64,000 nucleotides of DNA. Origin: DATJFQ01 sp035495555. GTDB lineage: Bacteria; Acidobacteriota; Vicinamibacteria; Vicinamibacterales; 2-12-FULL-66-21. Location of the stretch: assembly GCA_035495555.1 (NCBI GenBank), contig DATJFQ010000022.1:1-64000 (forward strand), written 5' to 3'. Below, piece by piece: positions 44,061 through 55,170 of this stretch. The first letter of the stretch is position 1; every line of letters starts with the position of its first letter. Position numbers and translations under genes: made by a program. The notes below the pieces were generated by a model, which searched no databases, was not told where the DNA came from, and was given only the letters and a program-made list of their open reading frames with translations.

Positions 44061-45194
44061 CTATCCGACGATGATTGGAGAGACCACGTCCAGTACGTCA
44101 GGCCCGGTTCCGGCGGCGCGCGCCTGGTCGAGCGCGGGCTGATTCGCCAGCACCCGCACCGCCTTGAGACACAGGTTCGCGAAGTTGATCATGCTGCGTT
44201 CGATCGCGCGCGTCGGATCTTCGCGGTACGTGAACTGGTCCTGGCTGTACCAGCCCTGATAATTGCGGAGAAACGTCGTATAGAGGTATTCGATCGATTC
44301 GGGGATCGACAGCGTTCCGAACATGCAGTCCTGATCATTCCGTCCCTGGCGGGCGTCGTTGATGTCGAACTTGTGCACGGGCACGCCGGCGAAATCCGCC
44401 AGATCGCAGGCGGTCGAGGCGGTCGTGGCTTCCATCTTCTGGTGCCCGTAGTCGATCGTCAGGCCGCAGTTGTTGCCGCCGCACGCCTGATTGACGTGCT
44501 GCGCCACGATCATCGCGGACGCCGCCGTGGGTACGATCATGTACAGCTCGCGCGGTTCGTACGGTTTGGGCTCGATCGCGAGCTTGATGCCGTGGGCCAG
44601 GCACCGCCGGTTCACCGCAATCAGCGCTTCCGTGAACCACTCGAGCGATTGGCGGTAGTCGATCTGAAAATGATAGTCGGCGCCGTCCGACCCGGGCCAC
44701 ACGCTGAGCACCGGGATGTTCAGCATCCGGCAGATCTCCACGCCCTTGAAGATCTCGTCGAGCGCGGCCCGCCGCAGCGCGGAATCCGGATTGCACGGCC
44801 CCCCCAGCCGGAACTTCGGGTTCGTCCACGTGTTGATGTTGCACGCCGGAATCGTCATCCCGAGCTCCGCGAGAAAGCCGTCCCGCGCACGCTCCGCAGC
44901 TTTCGCATCGAGGTCGCCGTTCATCGATTGCTCGAAGACGCTCTGGTGGATCTCGATCGCGTCGACGCCCGCGGCTTTGGTGCGGCGGCACTGTCCTTCG
45001 AACGTGTTCTGGAACGCCGGATCGTCTGAGTGGTATCCCGGCGGCGCAAAGCGATCGCAGAAGTCGCCGGCCGACCAGTGCCCGACGCTCATCCGGATGT
45101 TCATCGTCTTCAGGAAATCGATCGACTCGTCGCGGCCCATATATCGCTGTTTCGCAGCGGAGAACGCGAGTTGATCGTCAGTGAACCGAGCCAT
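44061..45194 (-). CDS. XylA-like TIM-barrel sugar isomerase, probable arabinose isomerase substitute
   Basis: A 377-residue protein from ATG 45194, which GGAGG precedes. It aligns by eye with class I xylose isomerases: Glu208 and Lys210 in AIEPKPYEPR, His251 in DYGHQKM, Asp277 in HKFDIND, Asp287 and Asp289 in RNDQDCMFG. Asp248 replaces the bridging metal ligand Glu of NPETGHEQ. The ring-opening His83 is present, but the partner Asp three residues on is Val. It sits between GH51 and araB-araD, where araA would be expected, and no AraA is in the window. The probable reaction is L-arabinose to L-ribulose (inferred); D-xylose isomerase is the alternative. Confidence 0.75.
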   Translation of the reverse strand: MARFTDDQLAFSAAKQRYMGRDESIDFLKTMNIRMSVGHWSAGDFCDRFAPPGYHSDDPAFQNTFEGQCRRTKAAGVDAIEIHQSVFEQSMNGDLDAKAAERARDGFLAELGMTIPACNINTWTNPKFRLGGPCNPDSALRRAALDEIFKGVEICRMLNIPVLSVWPGSDGADYHFQIDYRQSLEWFTEALIAVNRRCLAHGIKLAIEPKPYEPRELYMIVPTAASAMIVAQHVNQACGGNNCGLTIDYGHQKMEATTASTACDLADFAGVPVHKFDINDARQGRNDQDCMFGTLSIPESIEYLYTTFLRNYQGWYSQDQFTYREDPTRAIERSMINFANLCLKAVRVLANQPALDQARAAGTGPDVLDVVSPIIVG

Positions 45195-45222
45195 GCTGCC
45201 TCCGGATCCATGCACGCGGCCG

Positions 45223-46791
45223 TTACGGCCGCAGCTTCAACGTAAGAATCGTAAGCGAGTGAGCGGGAAACGTGTAGCGGACCGCGCCCGGCGCCGGCTC
45301 GAGCGTCGCCGCGGATGTCTTCGGGCGCACGCGCTGTGGATCGGCGAACGTGTTGGCCGCTTTCAGGTCCGTATCGTTGATCTGCCAGACCTGCGCCGAC
45401 GGCTCCCACGCACCGGAGGCCGATTCGATCGCGGTGGTGAGGTCGCGATCACGGCTGCGATTGAGCACGTTGACGTCGACCTCGCGAGTGCCCGGATCAT
45501 AGGTCGCTGAGACATCGAGATACGGCAGTTCCTGCGGCCGGTTCGCCACGCGATATCCCGGTGCCGACACCCAGACGTCGAGCGATGTGTGCCCTCGCTG
45601 CCGCCCGTATTCGACGATGGGAAAGTAGATCGATTGGAGCAGCAGCCCGCGATCGCTGGTCACGATGGGCGCGATGACGTTGACCATCTGCGCGAGGTTC
45701 GCCATCCGGACGACATCGGCGTGGCGGAAGAAGGCGTTGAAGAACACGCCCATCGCAACCGCGTCTTCGACGTTGAACACCTCTTCGAGCTTCTCGCGGT
45801 TTCCGGTGCGGTACCACACATTCCACTCGTCGTACGCAATGTAGATCGGCCTGGGCGAGGGCCCCGTCTGCACTTCACGAATCAATGCGGCAGTGGTGCT
45901 GATGTAGCGCTCGACGTTCAGCGCAGCCGTTCCGAGGTAGCGCTCGAAGTCGTTGTCGCGGTTGTTGATGTAGGTGTGAAGGGCGATGTAGTCGACCGTG
46001 TTCCGAAGCGTCTGCAGCACGGCGCGGTTCCAGCCAATCCAGTCCGCGCCGTAGTTGCTGGAGCCGCTGGCGACGAGGCGGATGGACGGATCGATGCCTC
46101 GCATCGCCTTTGCCGTCTCGAGCGCGAACGCGGCGTAGGCGTCCGCGTCCTTGTGCCCGAGTTGCCACGGCCCGTCGATCTCGTTGCCGAGCGCCCAGTA
46201 CTTCACCCCATACGGCTGGTCGTGGCCGTTCTTCCGCCGCAGATCGGCCCAGTAGGTGTGCTGTGCGCCGTTGGTGTACTCGACCCAGTCGCGTGCGTCG
46301 CCGATCGTCCCGAGCCCCAGGTTGACGCAGATGTACGGTTCCGCGCCGATGGTTTGTGTGTACCGGAGGAATTCATCGGTACCGAACCGATTCGTTTCGA
46401 TGTCGTTCCATGCGAGCTCGGGCCGCACGGGGCGTTGCCCTTTCGGACCGATGCCGTCCTTCCAGTCGTACCCTGACGCGAAGTTGCCGCCAGGCCACCG
46501 CAGAATCGACACACCCAGCCCTTTCACGGCGTCGACGACGTCGCGGCGGAAGCCGAACGCGTCCGACAGCGGGCTCTTCTCGTCGTAGATGCCGCCGTAA
46601 ATCATCCGTCCCAGGTGTTCGGCGAAGTTGCCGAACAGCAGCGGGTCGACGCGGCCGATCGTCCGGTCGATGTCGATTTTGATCCGGGCGCCCGGCGAGG
46701 CGGTCGACTGGGGAGGCGCCGCCGCGACGACCACGGTTGCGATGCCGATGAGGCTGACGGACGCGAGGTGATGGAGGGACGGACGGCGCAC
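45223..46791 (-). CDS. Exported GH51 alpha-L-arabinofuranosidase
   Basis: A 522-residue protein. The start is placed at GTG 46791, with AGGAG 6 bases upstream; an in-frame GTG at 46812 lacks this. A signal peptide follows (ASVSLIGIATVVVAAA). The GH51 barrel is clear: FGNFAEHLGRMIYGGIYD, ILRWPGGNFASGYDW, acid/base Glu in ALGNEIDG and nucleophile Glu in AYDEWNVW. It removes alpha-L-arabinofuranose from arabinan or arabinoxylan side chains. Most GH51 enzymes are cytoplasmic, so export here is notable. The isomerase gene follows by 28 bases. Two weaker LacI-type operators lie upstream. Confidence 0.92.
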   Translation of the reverse strand: MRRPSLHHLASVSLIGIATVVVAAAPPQSTASPGARIKIDIDRTIGRVDPLLFGNFAEHLGRMIYGGIYDEKSPLSDAFGFRRDVVDAVKGLGVSILRWPGGNFASGYDWKDGIGPKGQRPVRPELAWNDIETNRFGTDEFLRYTQTIGAEPYICVNLGLGTIGDARDWVEYTNGAQHTYWADLRRKNGHDQPYGVKYWALGNEIDGPWQLGHKDADAYAAFALETAKAMRGIDPSIRLVASGSSNYGADWIGWNRAVLQTLRNTVDYIALHTYINNRDNDFERYLGTAALNVERYISTTAALIREVQTGPSPRPIYIAYDEWNVWYRTGNREKLEEVFNVEDAVAMGVFFNAFFRHADVVRMANLAQMVNVIAPIVTSDRGLLLQSIYFPIVEYGRQRGHTSLDVWVSAPGYRVANRPQELPYLDVSATYDPGTREVDVNVLNRSRDRDLTTAIESASGAWEPSAQVWQINDTDLKAANTFADPQRVRPKTSAATLEPAPGAVRYTFPAHSLTILTLKLRP

Positions 46792-46865
46792 GGGCGGCTC
46801 CTGTTCAGGCACGCGGCTGAGCCGGCGGCCTCGACGGCGGTATCAAGACTATTGCTTTTCGCGGA

Positions 46866-46908
46866 TGTAAGCGTTGCCATCGCGCGCTGATTTGTTTACG
46901 CGCTTACA
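46866..46908. promoter_or_regulatory. Two degenerate LacI-family operators upstream of GH51
   Basis: TGTAAGCGTTGCCA (46866-46879) matches TGTAAGCGCTTACA at 11 of 14 positions. TGTAAGCGCGTAAA on the minus strand (46895-46908) matches at 12 of 14. The second overlaps the stop codon of the upstream GH127 gene. Spacing is 29 bases centre to centre. Confidence 0.55.
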
Positions 46909-49438
46909 CGCGGCGCCGTCCGTTAGCTGGGGCGACTGGACAGATGGCTCTACGCAGTTCACCCTGCGCGACCTCAATTCCAGCTGCGCGCCTCTCGTGG
47001 TTCATGGGAAATTGAGCGTTCGAATTGGGCGTCGGGAATTGGGCCTGTCGGCGAATGACCCTGATCCCGAACACCGCCGCGATGTCGCTGCCGCCGGTGG
47101 CCTGGAATCGCACCGTCACCGTCGGCTTGCCGCCGCCGGCGCTCGCCGGCAGCGGATACTCTCGATCGAAAAACCGGTCGTCGCTCGAGACATCGAATCT
47201 CTCCTCCGCGATAGGTTGACCGTCGACGAGGATCTCGAACGTCCGCGGCCGGCGGCTGTCGGCGTGATACGTGACGACGAGCACGTTTGCCTGCGACGGA
47301 TCCACCGGGAGGTCGAACGAGAACCAGCCGCGTCCGCCCCGGCCCGCGCGCTGATCGACGAGCGCGACGTTCGTGTTCTCTCCCTGCTGATTGAAGTCGT
47401 GCTCGCGCTGCGGGCTGCCCGGCTCGAGATACCCAACGGTGGCGGCGTCGAGCTGCCGCTGCCGCTCGCGTTGCGCGGCGTCCTCCGCGGTTTTCTTCTC
47501 CCAGTCGGCTGGCGTGTACAGGTCCACGTACCCCATATAGACTCGCCGGTGCAGCCTGTAGAACGGCGCCAGTAGGAAGTCCTTGTCACGGCCGACGCCG
47601 TCGGTCTGGAACTCTCCCGGCTTGCCGGGAATCGGCTTCAGCCAGTCGGCGGGATTCCGGGAAGACGACACGATGACCGGTAGGTCGACGGCAGGCGCCG
47701 TTCCTCTCCCTCTCCCCTCCCCGCGCGGCGGCTCGGGACCGAGGTCGCCCGCAAGCATCAGCGGTCCCCACATGATCGCGGTCCGCCGCGGGTTATCGAC
47801 CAGCGGCTCGAGACGGAGCGTCTTCGGCAGCGTCAGTGCGACCGTGTCCCCGGCCCTCCAGGTGCGCTTCAACGCGACATAGCCGCCGTCCGCGAGCGTG
47901 TCCTGGGCGGCGCCGTTCACCGTGACCGTGAATCCGTCGCCGGCCCACCGCGGCCGTCGCAACAGCAATGTCATCGGCCGGGCCGGCGCTGCCTCGATTC
48001 TCATCGTCGCGTCGTCACCCTCCGGAAACGACGTATCCATGGAGAGCCGGACACCGCCGGCATCCCACGACGCGGTGGAAGGGGCGTAGACATTCACCCA
48101 TAGCTTGTCCGCAGCGGTGAAATAGAGGCCGAGACCGTGCAGCGCGTGGTTCTCCATGCCGGTCCCGACGCAGCAGGTGAAGCTCTGCGCCATGTTCTGG
48201 TATTCCTTCCGCACGCCCCGCCCGACGGGGACCATGTAGCACATCGCGAAGTCGTCGGGATCCATCGATCCGAGCGCGTGGTTGAAGAGGGCGCGCTCCT
48301 GAAACTCGGCGTAGTCCACGTCGGGTCTGAGCGCGAACAGCGCGCGCGTCAGCTTCAGCATGTTGTAGACGTTGCACGATTCCGCGGTGCGTCCTTCGGT
48401 GATGCGGCTGAGATGATCCGGTTCGCGGAAGTACTCATCTTTTCCGTCCCCGCCGCTCGCGAACGTATGGTGATGCACGACGCGATCCCAGAAGAACGAG
48501 CCGGCGAAGCCGTCGTTGAGATCACCGGTGTAGATGAAACGCGCGACCGACCCGATCGCTTTCGGGATGGTGGCGTTGCCGTGCAGACCGTTGAGATCGT
48601 CCTCGAAGTGTTTCCACGGATCGACCACCGCGCGGTACTCGAAGTGATACGACAGATCCAGCCAGCGCTTGTCACCGGTGTCTGCGTACAGATCCGCCAG
48701 TACTTCGTTCATGCCGCCGAACTCGGTCCCTAGCATCTTCTGGGTCTGCGCGTCGTCCAGACGCGACAGGATGCCTTCGGCCCATGCGGCAAAACGGGTT
48801 TCGACCTCGAGCGCCATCCGGTTGCCTGTATGTCGATACGCGTCGCGCAGGCCCGCAAACGTCTTGTGAAGCGTGTACCACGGCGACCAGAGGCCGTTCA
48901 GGTCGAACGCGGCTGACCGGATGTTGCCTTTCGCCAGCTCGTCGAACGCTTTTTCGCCCCCCATGATTGCGCCGGCGTAGCCGTTCTGGTGCGCGTCCTG
49001 CACGACTTTCAGCTCGCCGACGATGTAGTCGGCGCGCTGTTTGAAGCGCGTATCGCCGGTTGCGGCGAACATGTAGCTCACCGCGGAGAGATGATGGCCC
49101 GTGATGTGGCCGGTGAGCTGCCGGCCTTCGCCGTCCCATCCGCCGTACGGCTCCGCCTTCTTCGGCAGCCCGGCCCGGGTGCGGTAGAACGACAGGATCC
49201 GATCGGGATCGAGGTCCAGCAGGTACTGCGCATCGCGTTCCTGCGCGCGTTTCAGAGGACCACCGGTCAGGCGAACGGCCGTCAGCGGCAATGGCGTCGC
49301 AACGGCATGCACTTTCGGCGCGACTCTGGTGGCTGGAGCCGCTGCGGCGGCTGCCATCTCCCTCGGTTCGAATGCGGCGCTCACGGCAGCGGCCGACGGC
49401 GCGATCACGATGGCGGCAACGAACGATCGACGATCCAT
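46904..49438 (-). CDS. Exported GH127 beta-L-arabinofuranosidase-like enzyme
   Basis: An 844-residue protein with a Tat-type N-terminus (MDRRSFVAAIVIAPSAAAVSA). The DUF1680/GH127 catalytic region covers about 45-580, with Glu353 and Cys355 in AESC and the Cys422-Cys423 pair in TCCVG. A C-terminal sandwich domain ends near IRVIRR. About 45 further residues continue through a heptamer-like DNA tract (47012-47045, coding QAQFPTPNSNAQFP) and end inside a LacI operator. This tail looks like read-through of a former 3' region. Arg/Gly-rich loops are present (RGEGRGRG, RAGRGGRG). It is the first gene of the minus-strand arabinose set. Confidence 0.85.
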   Translation of the reverse strand: MDRRSFVAAIVIAPSAAAVSAAFEPREMAAAAAAPATRVAPKVHAVATPLPLTAVRLTGGPLKRAQERDAQYLLDLDPDRILSFYRTRAGLPKKAEPYGGWDGEGRQLTGHITGHHLSAVSYMFAATGDTRFKQRADYIVGELKVVQDAHQNGYAGAIMGGEKAFDELAKGNIRSAAFDLNGLWSPWYTLHKTFAGLRDAYRHTGNRMALEVETRFAAWAEGILSRLDDAQTQKMLGTEFGGMNEVLADLYADTGDKRWLDLSYHFEYRAVVDPWKHFEDDLNGLHGNATIPKAIGSVARFIYTGDLNDGFAGSFFWDRVVHHHTFASGGDGKDEYFREPDHLSRITEGRTAESCNVYNMLKLTRALFALRPDVDYAEFQERALFNHALGSMDPDDFAMCYMVPVGRGVRKEYQNMAQSFTCCVGTGMENHALHGLGLYFTAADKLWVNVYAPSTASWDAGGVRLSMDTSFPEGDDATMRIEAAPARPMTLLLRRPRWAGDGFTVTVNGAAQDTLADGGYVALKRTWRAGDTVALTLPKTLRLEPLVDNPRRTAIMWGPLMLAGDLGPEPPRGEGRGRGTAPAVDLPVIVSSSRNPADWLKPIPGKPGEFQTDGVGRDKDFLLAPFYRLHRRVYMGYVDLYTPADWEKKTAEDAAQRERQRQLDAATVGYLEPGSPQREHDFNQQGENTNVALVDQRAGRGGRGWFSFDLPVDPSQANVLVVTYHADSRRPRTFEILVDGQPIAEERFDVSSDDRFFDREYPLPASAGGGKPTVTVRFQATGGSDIAAVFGIRVIRRQAQFPTPNSNAQFPMNHERRAAGIEVAQGELRRAICPVAPANGRRRV
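47012..47045. repeat. Heptamer-like tract inside the GH127 3' end
   Basis: Units TTGAGCG, TTCGAA, TTGGGCG, TCGGGAA and TTGGGCC follow at 6-7-base steps. The unit resembles the TTGGGAN arrays at 26502 and 62823, but here it is translated. Confidence 0.55.
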
Positions 49439-49580
49439 GGTTGACCCCTTACTGACGCTGAATCCTGATGCTGACGGCGGCGCTGTTGATCGGCAGCTCG
49501 ACCCGATTCACGCCCGGCTCGTGAACGGTCTGCACCTCGTGTCCGTTCGTCAGAAGGCGTGATACCATGCGGCCGCCCGA

Positions 49581-49594
49581 TGTAAGCGCTTACA
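49581..49594. promoter_or_regulatory. Perfect LacI-family operator upstream of the DPP-IV-like gene
   Basis: TGTAAGCGCTTACA is a perfect 14-base palindrome. It lies 24 bases before ATG 49619 and 142 bases before the divergent GH127 start at 49438, so it may act on both. Confidence 0.85.
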
Positions 49595-49618
49595 GCCATC
49601 GTTGTCAAGGAGATTTGG

Positions 49619-51964
<2,346 letters not shown>

Positions 51965-51970
<6 letters not shown>

Positions 51971-52133
51971 CGCGACGGGGCCCCAGCTCGGACACCCCAC
52001 TTCGTGCTCAGCGGCCGGAAAGACGCGTCACGGGGAGCCGCTTCCGCGCGAAGCGGGGCGGCCCCGTCCTCGCCCCGATCGGTCGATCGCGTCAACGCTG
52101 ACGCGATGGGGCCCCAGCTCGGACACCACTTCG
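51965..52133. repeat. Composite repeat with direct copies and hairpins
   Basis: Near-identical direct copies at 51965-52004 and 52096-52133 share CTGACGCGA, GGGGCCCCAGCTCGG and ACTTCG. Between them are a hairpin GCTTC-CGCGC-GAAGC (52040-52054) with outer CGGGG/CCCCG arms, and ATCGCGTC-AACGCT-GACGCGAT (52086-52107), which overlaps the second copy. It begins in the last codons of the peptidase gene and ends at the rho stop, filling a convergent junction. Confidence 0.75.
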
Positions 52134-52135
52134 CG

Positions 52136-53638
52136 CTACCCTTTCTGCATCGAGCCGAGGAAATCGGCGTTCGACTTCGACTTGCTCATTTTGTCGAGCA
52201 GCAGTTCCATCGCCTCGGTCGGCGAGAGCGGCGCGAGCACCTTGCGGAGGACCCAGACGCGGTTGAGGTCCTCCTTCGGCATGAGCAGCTCCTCCTTGCG
52301 CGTGCCGCTCTTCTGCATGTCGATCGCCGGGAACACCCGCTTATCGGACAGCTTGCGATCCAGGTGGATTTCCATGTTGCCGGTGCCCTTGAACTCCTCG
52401 AAGATGACGTCGTCCATGCGCGAGCCGGTGTCGATGAGCGCGGTCGCGATGATCGTGAGCGATCCGCCCTCTTCGATGTTGCGCGCCGCGCCGAAGAAGC
52501 GCTTCGGCTTCTGCAGCGCGTTCGAGTCCAGACCGCCGGAGAGCACCTTTCCTGACGGCGGGATGACGGCGTTGTAGGCGCGCGCGAGGCGCGTGATCGA
52601 GTCGAGCAGGATCAGCACGTCCTTCTTGTGCTCCACGAGCCGCTTCGCCTTCTCGATGACCATTTCCGCGACCTGAACGTGCCGCTGCGCGGGCTCGTCG
52701 AACGTCGACGAAATCACTTCGCCATGCACCGACCGCTGCATGTCGGTGACTTCTTCCGGCCGCTCATCGATCAGCAGGACGATGAGGTATACCTCCGGAT
52801 GGTTGCTGGCGACCGACTGCGCGATGCTCTGCAGCAGCATCGTCTTGCCCGTGCGCGGCGGCGCGACGATCAGGCCCCGCTGCCCGCGGCCGATCGGCGT
52901 CATCAGGTCCATGACGCGGCCGCTCAGATTGTCGGGCGTCGTCTCGAGCGTGAAGCGCTGATCCGGATACAGCGGCGTCAGATTTTCGAAGAACAGTTTG
53001 TCGCGCGCCTGCTCGGGCGCTTCGAAGTTGACGGCTTCGACCTTGATCAGCGCGAAGTACCGCTCGCCTTCTTTCGGCGGGCGGATCTGCCCCGAGACCG
53101 TATCGCCGGTTTGCAGATCGAACTTGCGGATCTGCGACGGTGACACGTAGATGTCGTCCGGACCCGGCAGGTAGTTGTAATCCGGCGCGCGCAGGAACCC
53201 GAAGCCGTCCGGCAGCACTTCGAGGACGCCTTCCGAGAAGATGAAGCCGCTCTGCTCCGTCTGCGCTTTCAGGATCTGGAAGATCAGCTCCTGCTTGCGC
53301 ATGCCCGTCGCGCCCGTGACGTTGAGGTCCTTCGCGATTTGCGTGAGCTGCTGGATGCTCTTGTCCTTGAGGTCGGTGATGTTGAGGCCGCGGCGGCCTT
53401 CTCGTTGCTGTTGCTGGGCAGAGCGCTGTGCACCGGCCGCGGCGGGTGCGGGCGGCGCGGAAGGCGAGGGCGGCTGCGGCACGGTGGCCGCCGAAGCGGA
53501 TGGCGCTGCCTCCCCATCCGCGGCCGGCGGCGGCGGCTGCGGCTTCGCCTCAGCGGCGGGAGCGTCCTGGGCCGATTCCGGCGCGACGGCCGGACTTGCG
53601 GCGGCCTGCCGCGCGCTGCTGCGCTTCTGAGTGGGCAT
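52136..53638 (-). CDS. rho: Transcription termination factor Rho
   Basis: A 500-residue protein. The start at 53638 is required because the promoter lies between it and the longer in-frame start at 53716. An Ala/Pro/Gln-rich extension (about 1-85) precedes the normal Rho body. Then come the RNA-binding CSD region (GVLEVLPDGFGFLRAPDYNY split, near 130-150), Walker A APPRTGKTMLL, Walker B LLIDERPEEVTDM, and the R-loop/C-terminal block with FEEFKGTGNMEIHLDR. It is the hexameric helicase that ends transcription. The extended N-terminus is common in Acidobacteriota and Actinobacteria, and may add RNA contacts. Confidence 0.96.
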   Translation of the reverse strand: MPTQKRSSARQAAASPAVAPESAQDAPAAEAKPQPPPPAADGEAAPSASAATVPQPPSPSAPPAPAAAGAQRSAQQQQREGRRGLNITDLKDKSIQQLTQIAKDLNVTGATGMRKQELIFQILKAQTEQSGFIFSEGVLEVLPDGFGFLRAPDYNYLPGPDDIYVSPSQIRKFDLQTGDTVSGQIRPPKEGERYFALIKVEAVNFEAPEQARDKLFFENLTPLYPDQRFTLETTPDNLSGRVMDLMTPIGRGQRGLIVAPPRTGKTMLLQSIAQSVASNHPEVYLIVLLIDERPEEVTDMQRSVHGEVISSTFDEPAQRHVQVAEMVIEKAKRLVEHKKDVLILLDSITRLARAYNAVIPPSGKVLSGGLDSNALQKPKRFFGAARNIEEGGSLTIIATALIDTGSRMDDVIFEEFKGTGNMEIHLDRKLSDKRVFPAIDMQKSGTRKEELLMPKEDLNRVWVLRKVLAPLSPTEAMELLLDKMSKSKSNADFLGSMQKG

Positions 53639-53686
53639 GTGATTGTCCGGATGGGTCGTGCTGATTCGACAGGAGGGCTTTCGCGG

Positions 53687-53716
53687 AGTATAGGCACCGT
53701 TCGCGCGGAGTGTCAA
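53687..53716 (-). promoter_or_regulatory. Strong sigma-70-type promoter of rho
   Basis: On the minus strand a perfect TTGACA (53711-53716), an 18-base spacer and TATACT (53687-53692). The start near 53680 gives a leader of about 42 bases. No obvious Shine-Dalgarno precedes ATG 53638. The rest of 53717-53827 shows nothing recognisable. Confidence 0.75.
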
Positions 53717-53827
53717 ATCGTTTGGCCGCGATCGGTCGGCCGCGTTCGCGTCGGCCGTTTTCTCGTGGCGTGTTGCGCGTTCGGCGTGCTCGACGGCGCA
53801 CGGCCAGCGGCCGAAATGCCGACGTCG

Positions 53828-54187
53828 CTATGGGCGTTCGCCGATGCCGACGATGCTGCAGGCGATCACCGGCTGAAGCCCGAGCTCGCGCGCGCGGGCC
53901 ACGACGTCGGGCTCGTCAGCCCCGGGGTTGAGCCAGACCTCCTGTATGCCCTTTTTCGCGATGTCCTCGAGCACGCGGACGCCGATCGCCGGCGGGACAT
54001 ACACGGTCGCCATGTCGATCGGCTCCGGCACGTCGAGCACCGATGCGAACGTGCGATGACCTTCGACCTCGACTTCGTTGGGGTTGATCGGGATCACCCG
54101 ATAGCCCTGACGTTCATACGCGCGGAGCGCCTTGTTTCCGTACTTCGCGCGATTGGATGAGGCGCCGATAATCGCGACGGTCTTCAT
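53828..54187 (-). CDS. CoA-binding domain protein
   Basis: A 119-residue Rossmann-fold protein of the CoA_binding_2 type (YccU-like). It starts with VAIIGASSNRAKYG, the nucleotide-binding loop, followed by GYRVIPINPNEVEVEG, TVYVPPAIGVRVLEDI and EVWLNPGADEP. Such single-domain proteins bind CoA or an acyl-CoA; the role is unclear. Its start is 59 bases from the divergent MBL hydrolase gene. Length is normal for the family. Confidence 0.88.
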   Translation of the reverse strand: MKTVAIIGASSNRAKYGNKALRAYERQGYRVIPINPNEVEVEGHRTFASVLDVPEPIDMATVYVPPAIGVRVLEDIAKKGIQEVWLNPGADEPDVVARARELGLQPVIACSIVGIGERP

Positions 54188-54246
54188 GTCTCCATTTGAG
54201 CACGGTGGCGGCAGGTTTGCACTTCGCAGGCACGGAGGCTTCCGTG

Positions 54247-55164
54247 ATGTTTACTGATGTGGCGCCCGGCGTCGGCTTCATGCGATGCGCGATGGTCAAC
54301 GTGGCGGCGCTCGGCGACCGCTCGCGCTGGATGCTCGTCGACGCGGCTCTGCCGGGCTACGCCTCGGCGATCCGGCGCGCGGCGGAATCGAGATTCGGCG
54401 CCGCCACCCGACCGGCAGCGATTCTCCTCACGCACGGTCATTTCGATCACGTCGGCTCTCTGCAGGAGTTGCTCGATGCGTGGGACGTCCCCGTGTTCGC
54501 CCATCACCTCGAGCTGCCGTATCTGACCGGTCGTTCCTCGTATCCGCCTCCCGACCCGCTCGTCGGCGGGGGCGCGATGTCGCTGCTGTCGCGCCTGTAC
54601 CCTCGCGGCCCGATTGACATCACGAACCGCATCGAACGGCTGCCGTCCGATGGATCCGTGCCCGATCTCCTGGGCTGGCGGTGGATCCATACGCCAGGCC
54701 ACACGCCGGGGCACGTGTCGCTCTTCCGAGAGGACGACCGGTGTCTCGTCTCGGGCGATGCCGTCATCACGACGAAGCAGGAATCGCTCAACGCGGTGTT
54801 GACACAACGACGTGAAATGCATGGACCGCCCGCTTACTTCACACAGGACTGGAGCAGTTCGCGGGACTCCGTGCGGCGCCTGGCGGCGCTCGCGCCCGAC
54901 ACGCTCGTCGCCGGCCACGGACAGCCGATGCGCGGGGAGCCGATGCGCCAGGATCTCTATGCCCTTGCCGAGCATTTCGACGAAACGGAACGCCCTCGCT
55001 ACGGCCGCTACACGTCGCAGGCGGCGGTGGCAGACGACAGCGGGACGGTGATTCTGCCGCCGGATCCGCTCCCGAAAGTCCTGGCCGGGCTCGGCGCCGC
55101 TGCCGCGGCGCTCGGAGTCGTGTGGATCGCCACGGCGGCACGACGCCGCCTGCGTACGACATGA
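54247..55164 (+). CDS. Metallo-beta-lactamase-fold hydrolase with C-terminal membrane anchor
   Basis: A 305-residue protein. ATG 54247 is chosen for GGAGG at 54234-54238; an in-frame TTG at 54196 is less likely. The fold motifs are clear: THGHFDHVG with His63, His65, Asp67 and His68, then TPGHTPGHVSLF, SGDAV and LVAGHGQPM. It would hydrolyse esters, thioesters or similar bonds with two metal ions. A hydrophobic C-terminal helix (about 270-292, VLAGLGAAAAALGVVWIA) followed by Arg residues suggests a membrane anchor with the enzyme domain most likely outside or inside unresolved. AmrS follows after 6 bases. Confidence 0.85.
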   Translation: MFTDVAPGVGFMRCAMVNVAALGDRSRWMLVDAALPGYASAIRRAAESRFGAATRPAAILLTHGHFDHVGSLQELLDAWDVPVFAHHLELPYLTGRSSYPPPDPLVGGGAMSLLSRLYPRGPIDITNRIERLPSDGSVPDLLGWRWIHTPGHTPGHVSLFREDDRCLVSGDAVITTKQESLNAVLTQRREMHGPPAYFTQDWSSSRDSVRRLAALAPDTLVAGHGQPMRGEPMRQDLYALAEHFDETERPRYGRYTSQAAVADDSGTVILPPDPLPKVLAGLGAAAAALGVVWIATAARRRLRTT

Positions 55165-55170
55165 TGCACC

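Noticed and set aside
52136..53716. Rho start at 53716
   Set aside because: The longer frame would begin inside the -35 box of a strong promoter (TTGACA-18-TATACT).
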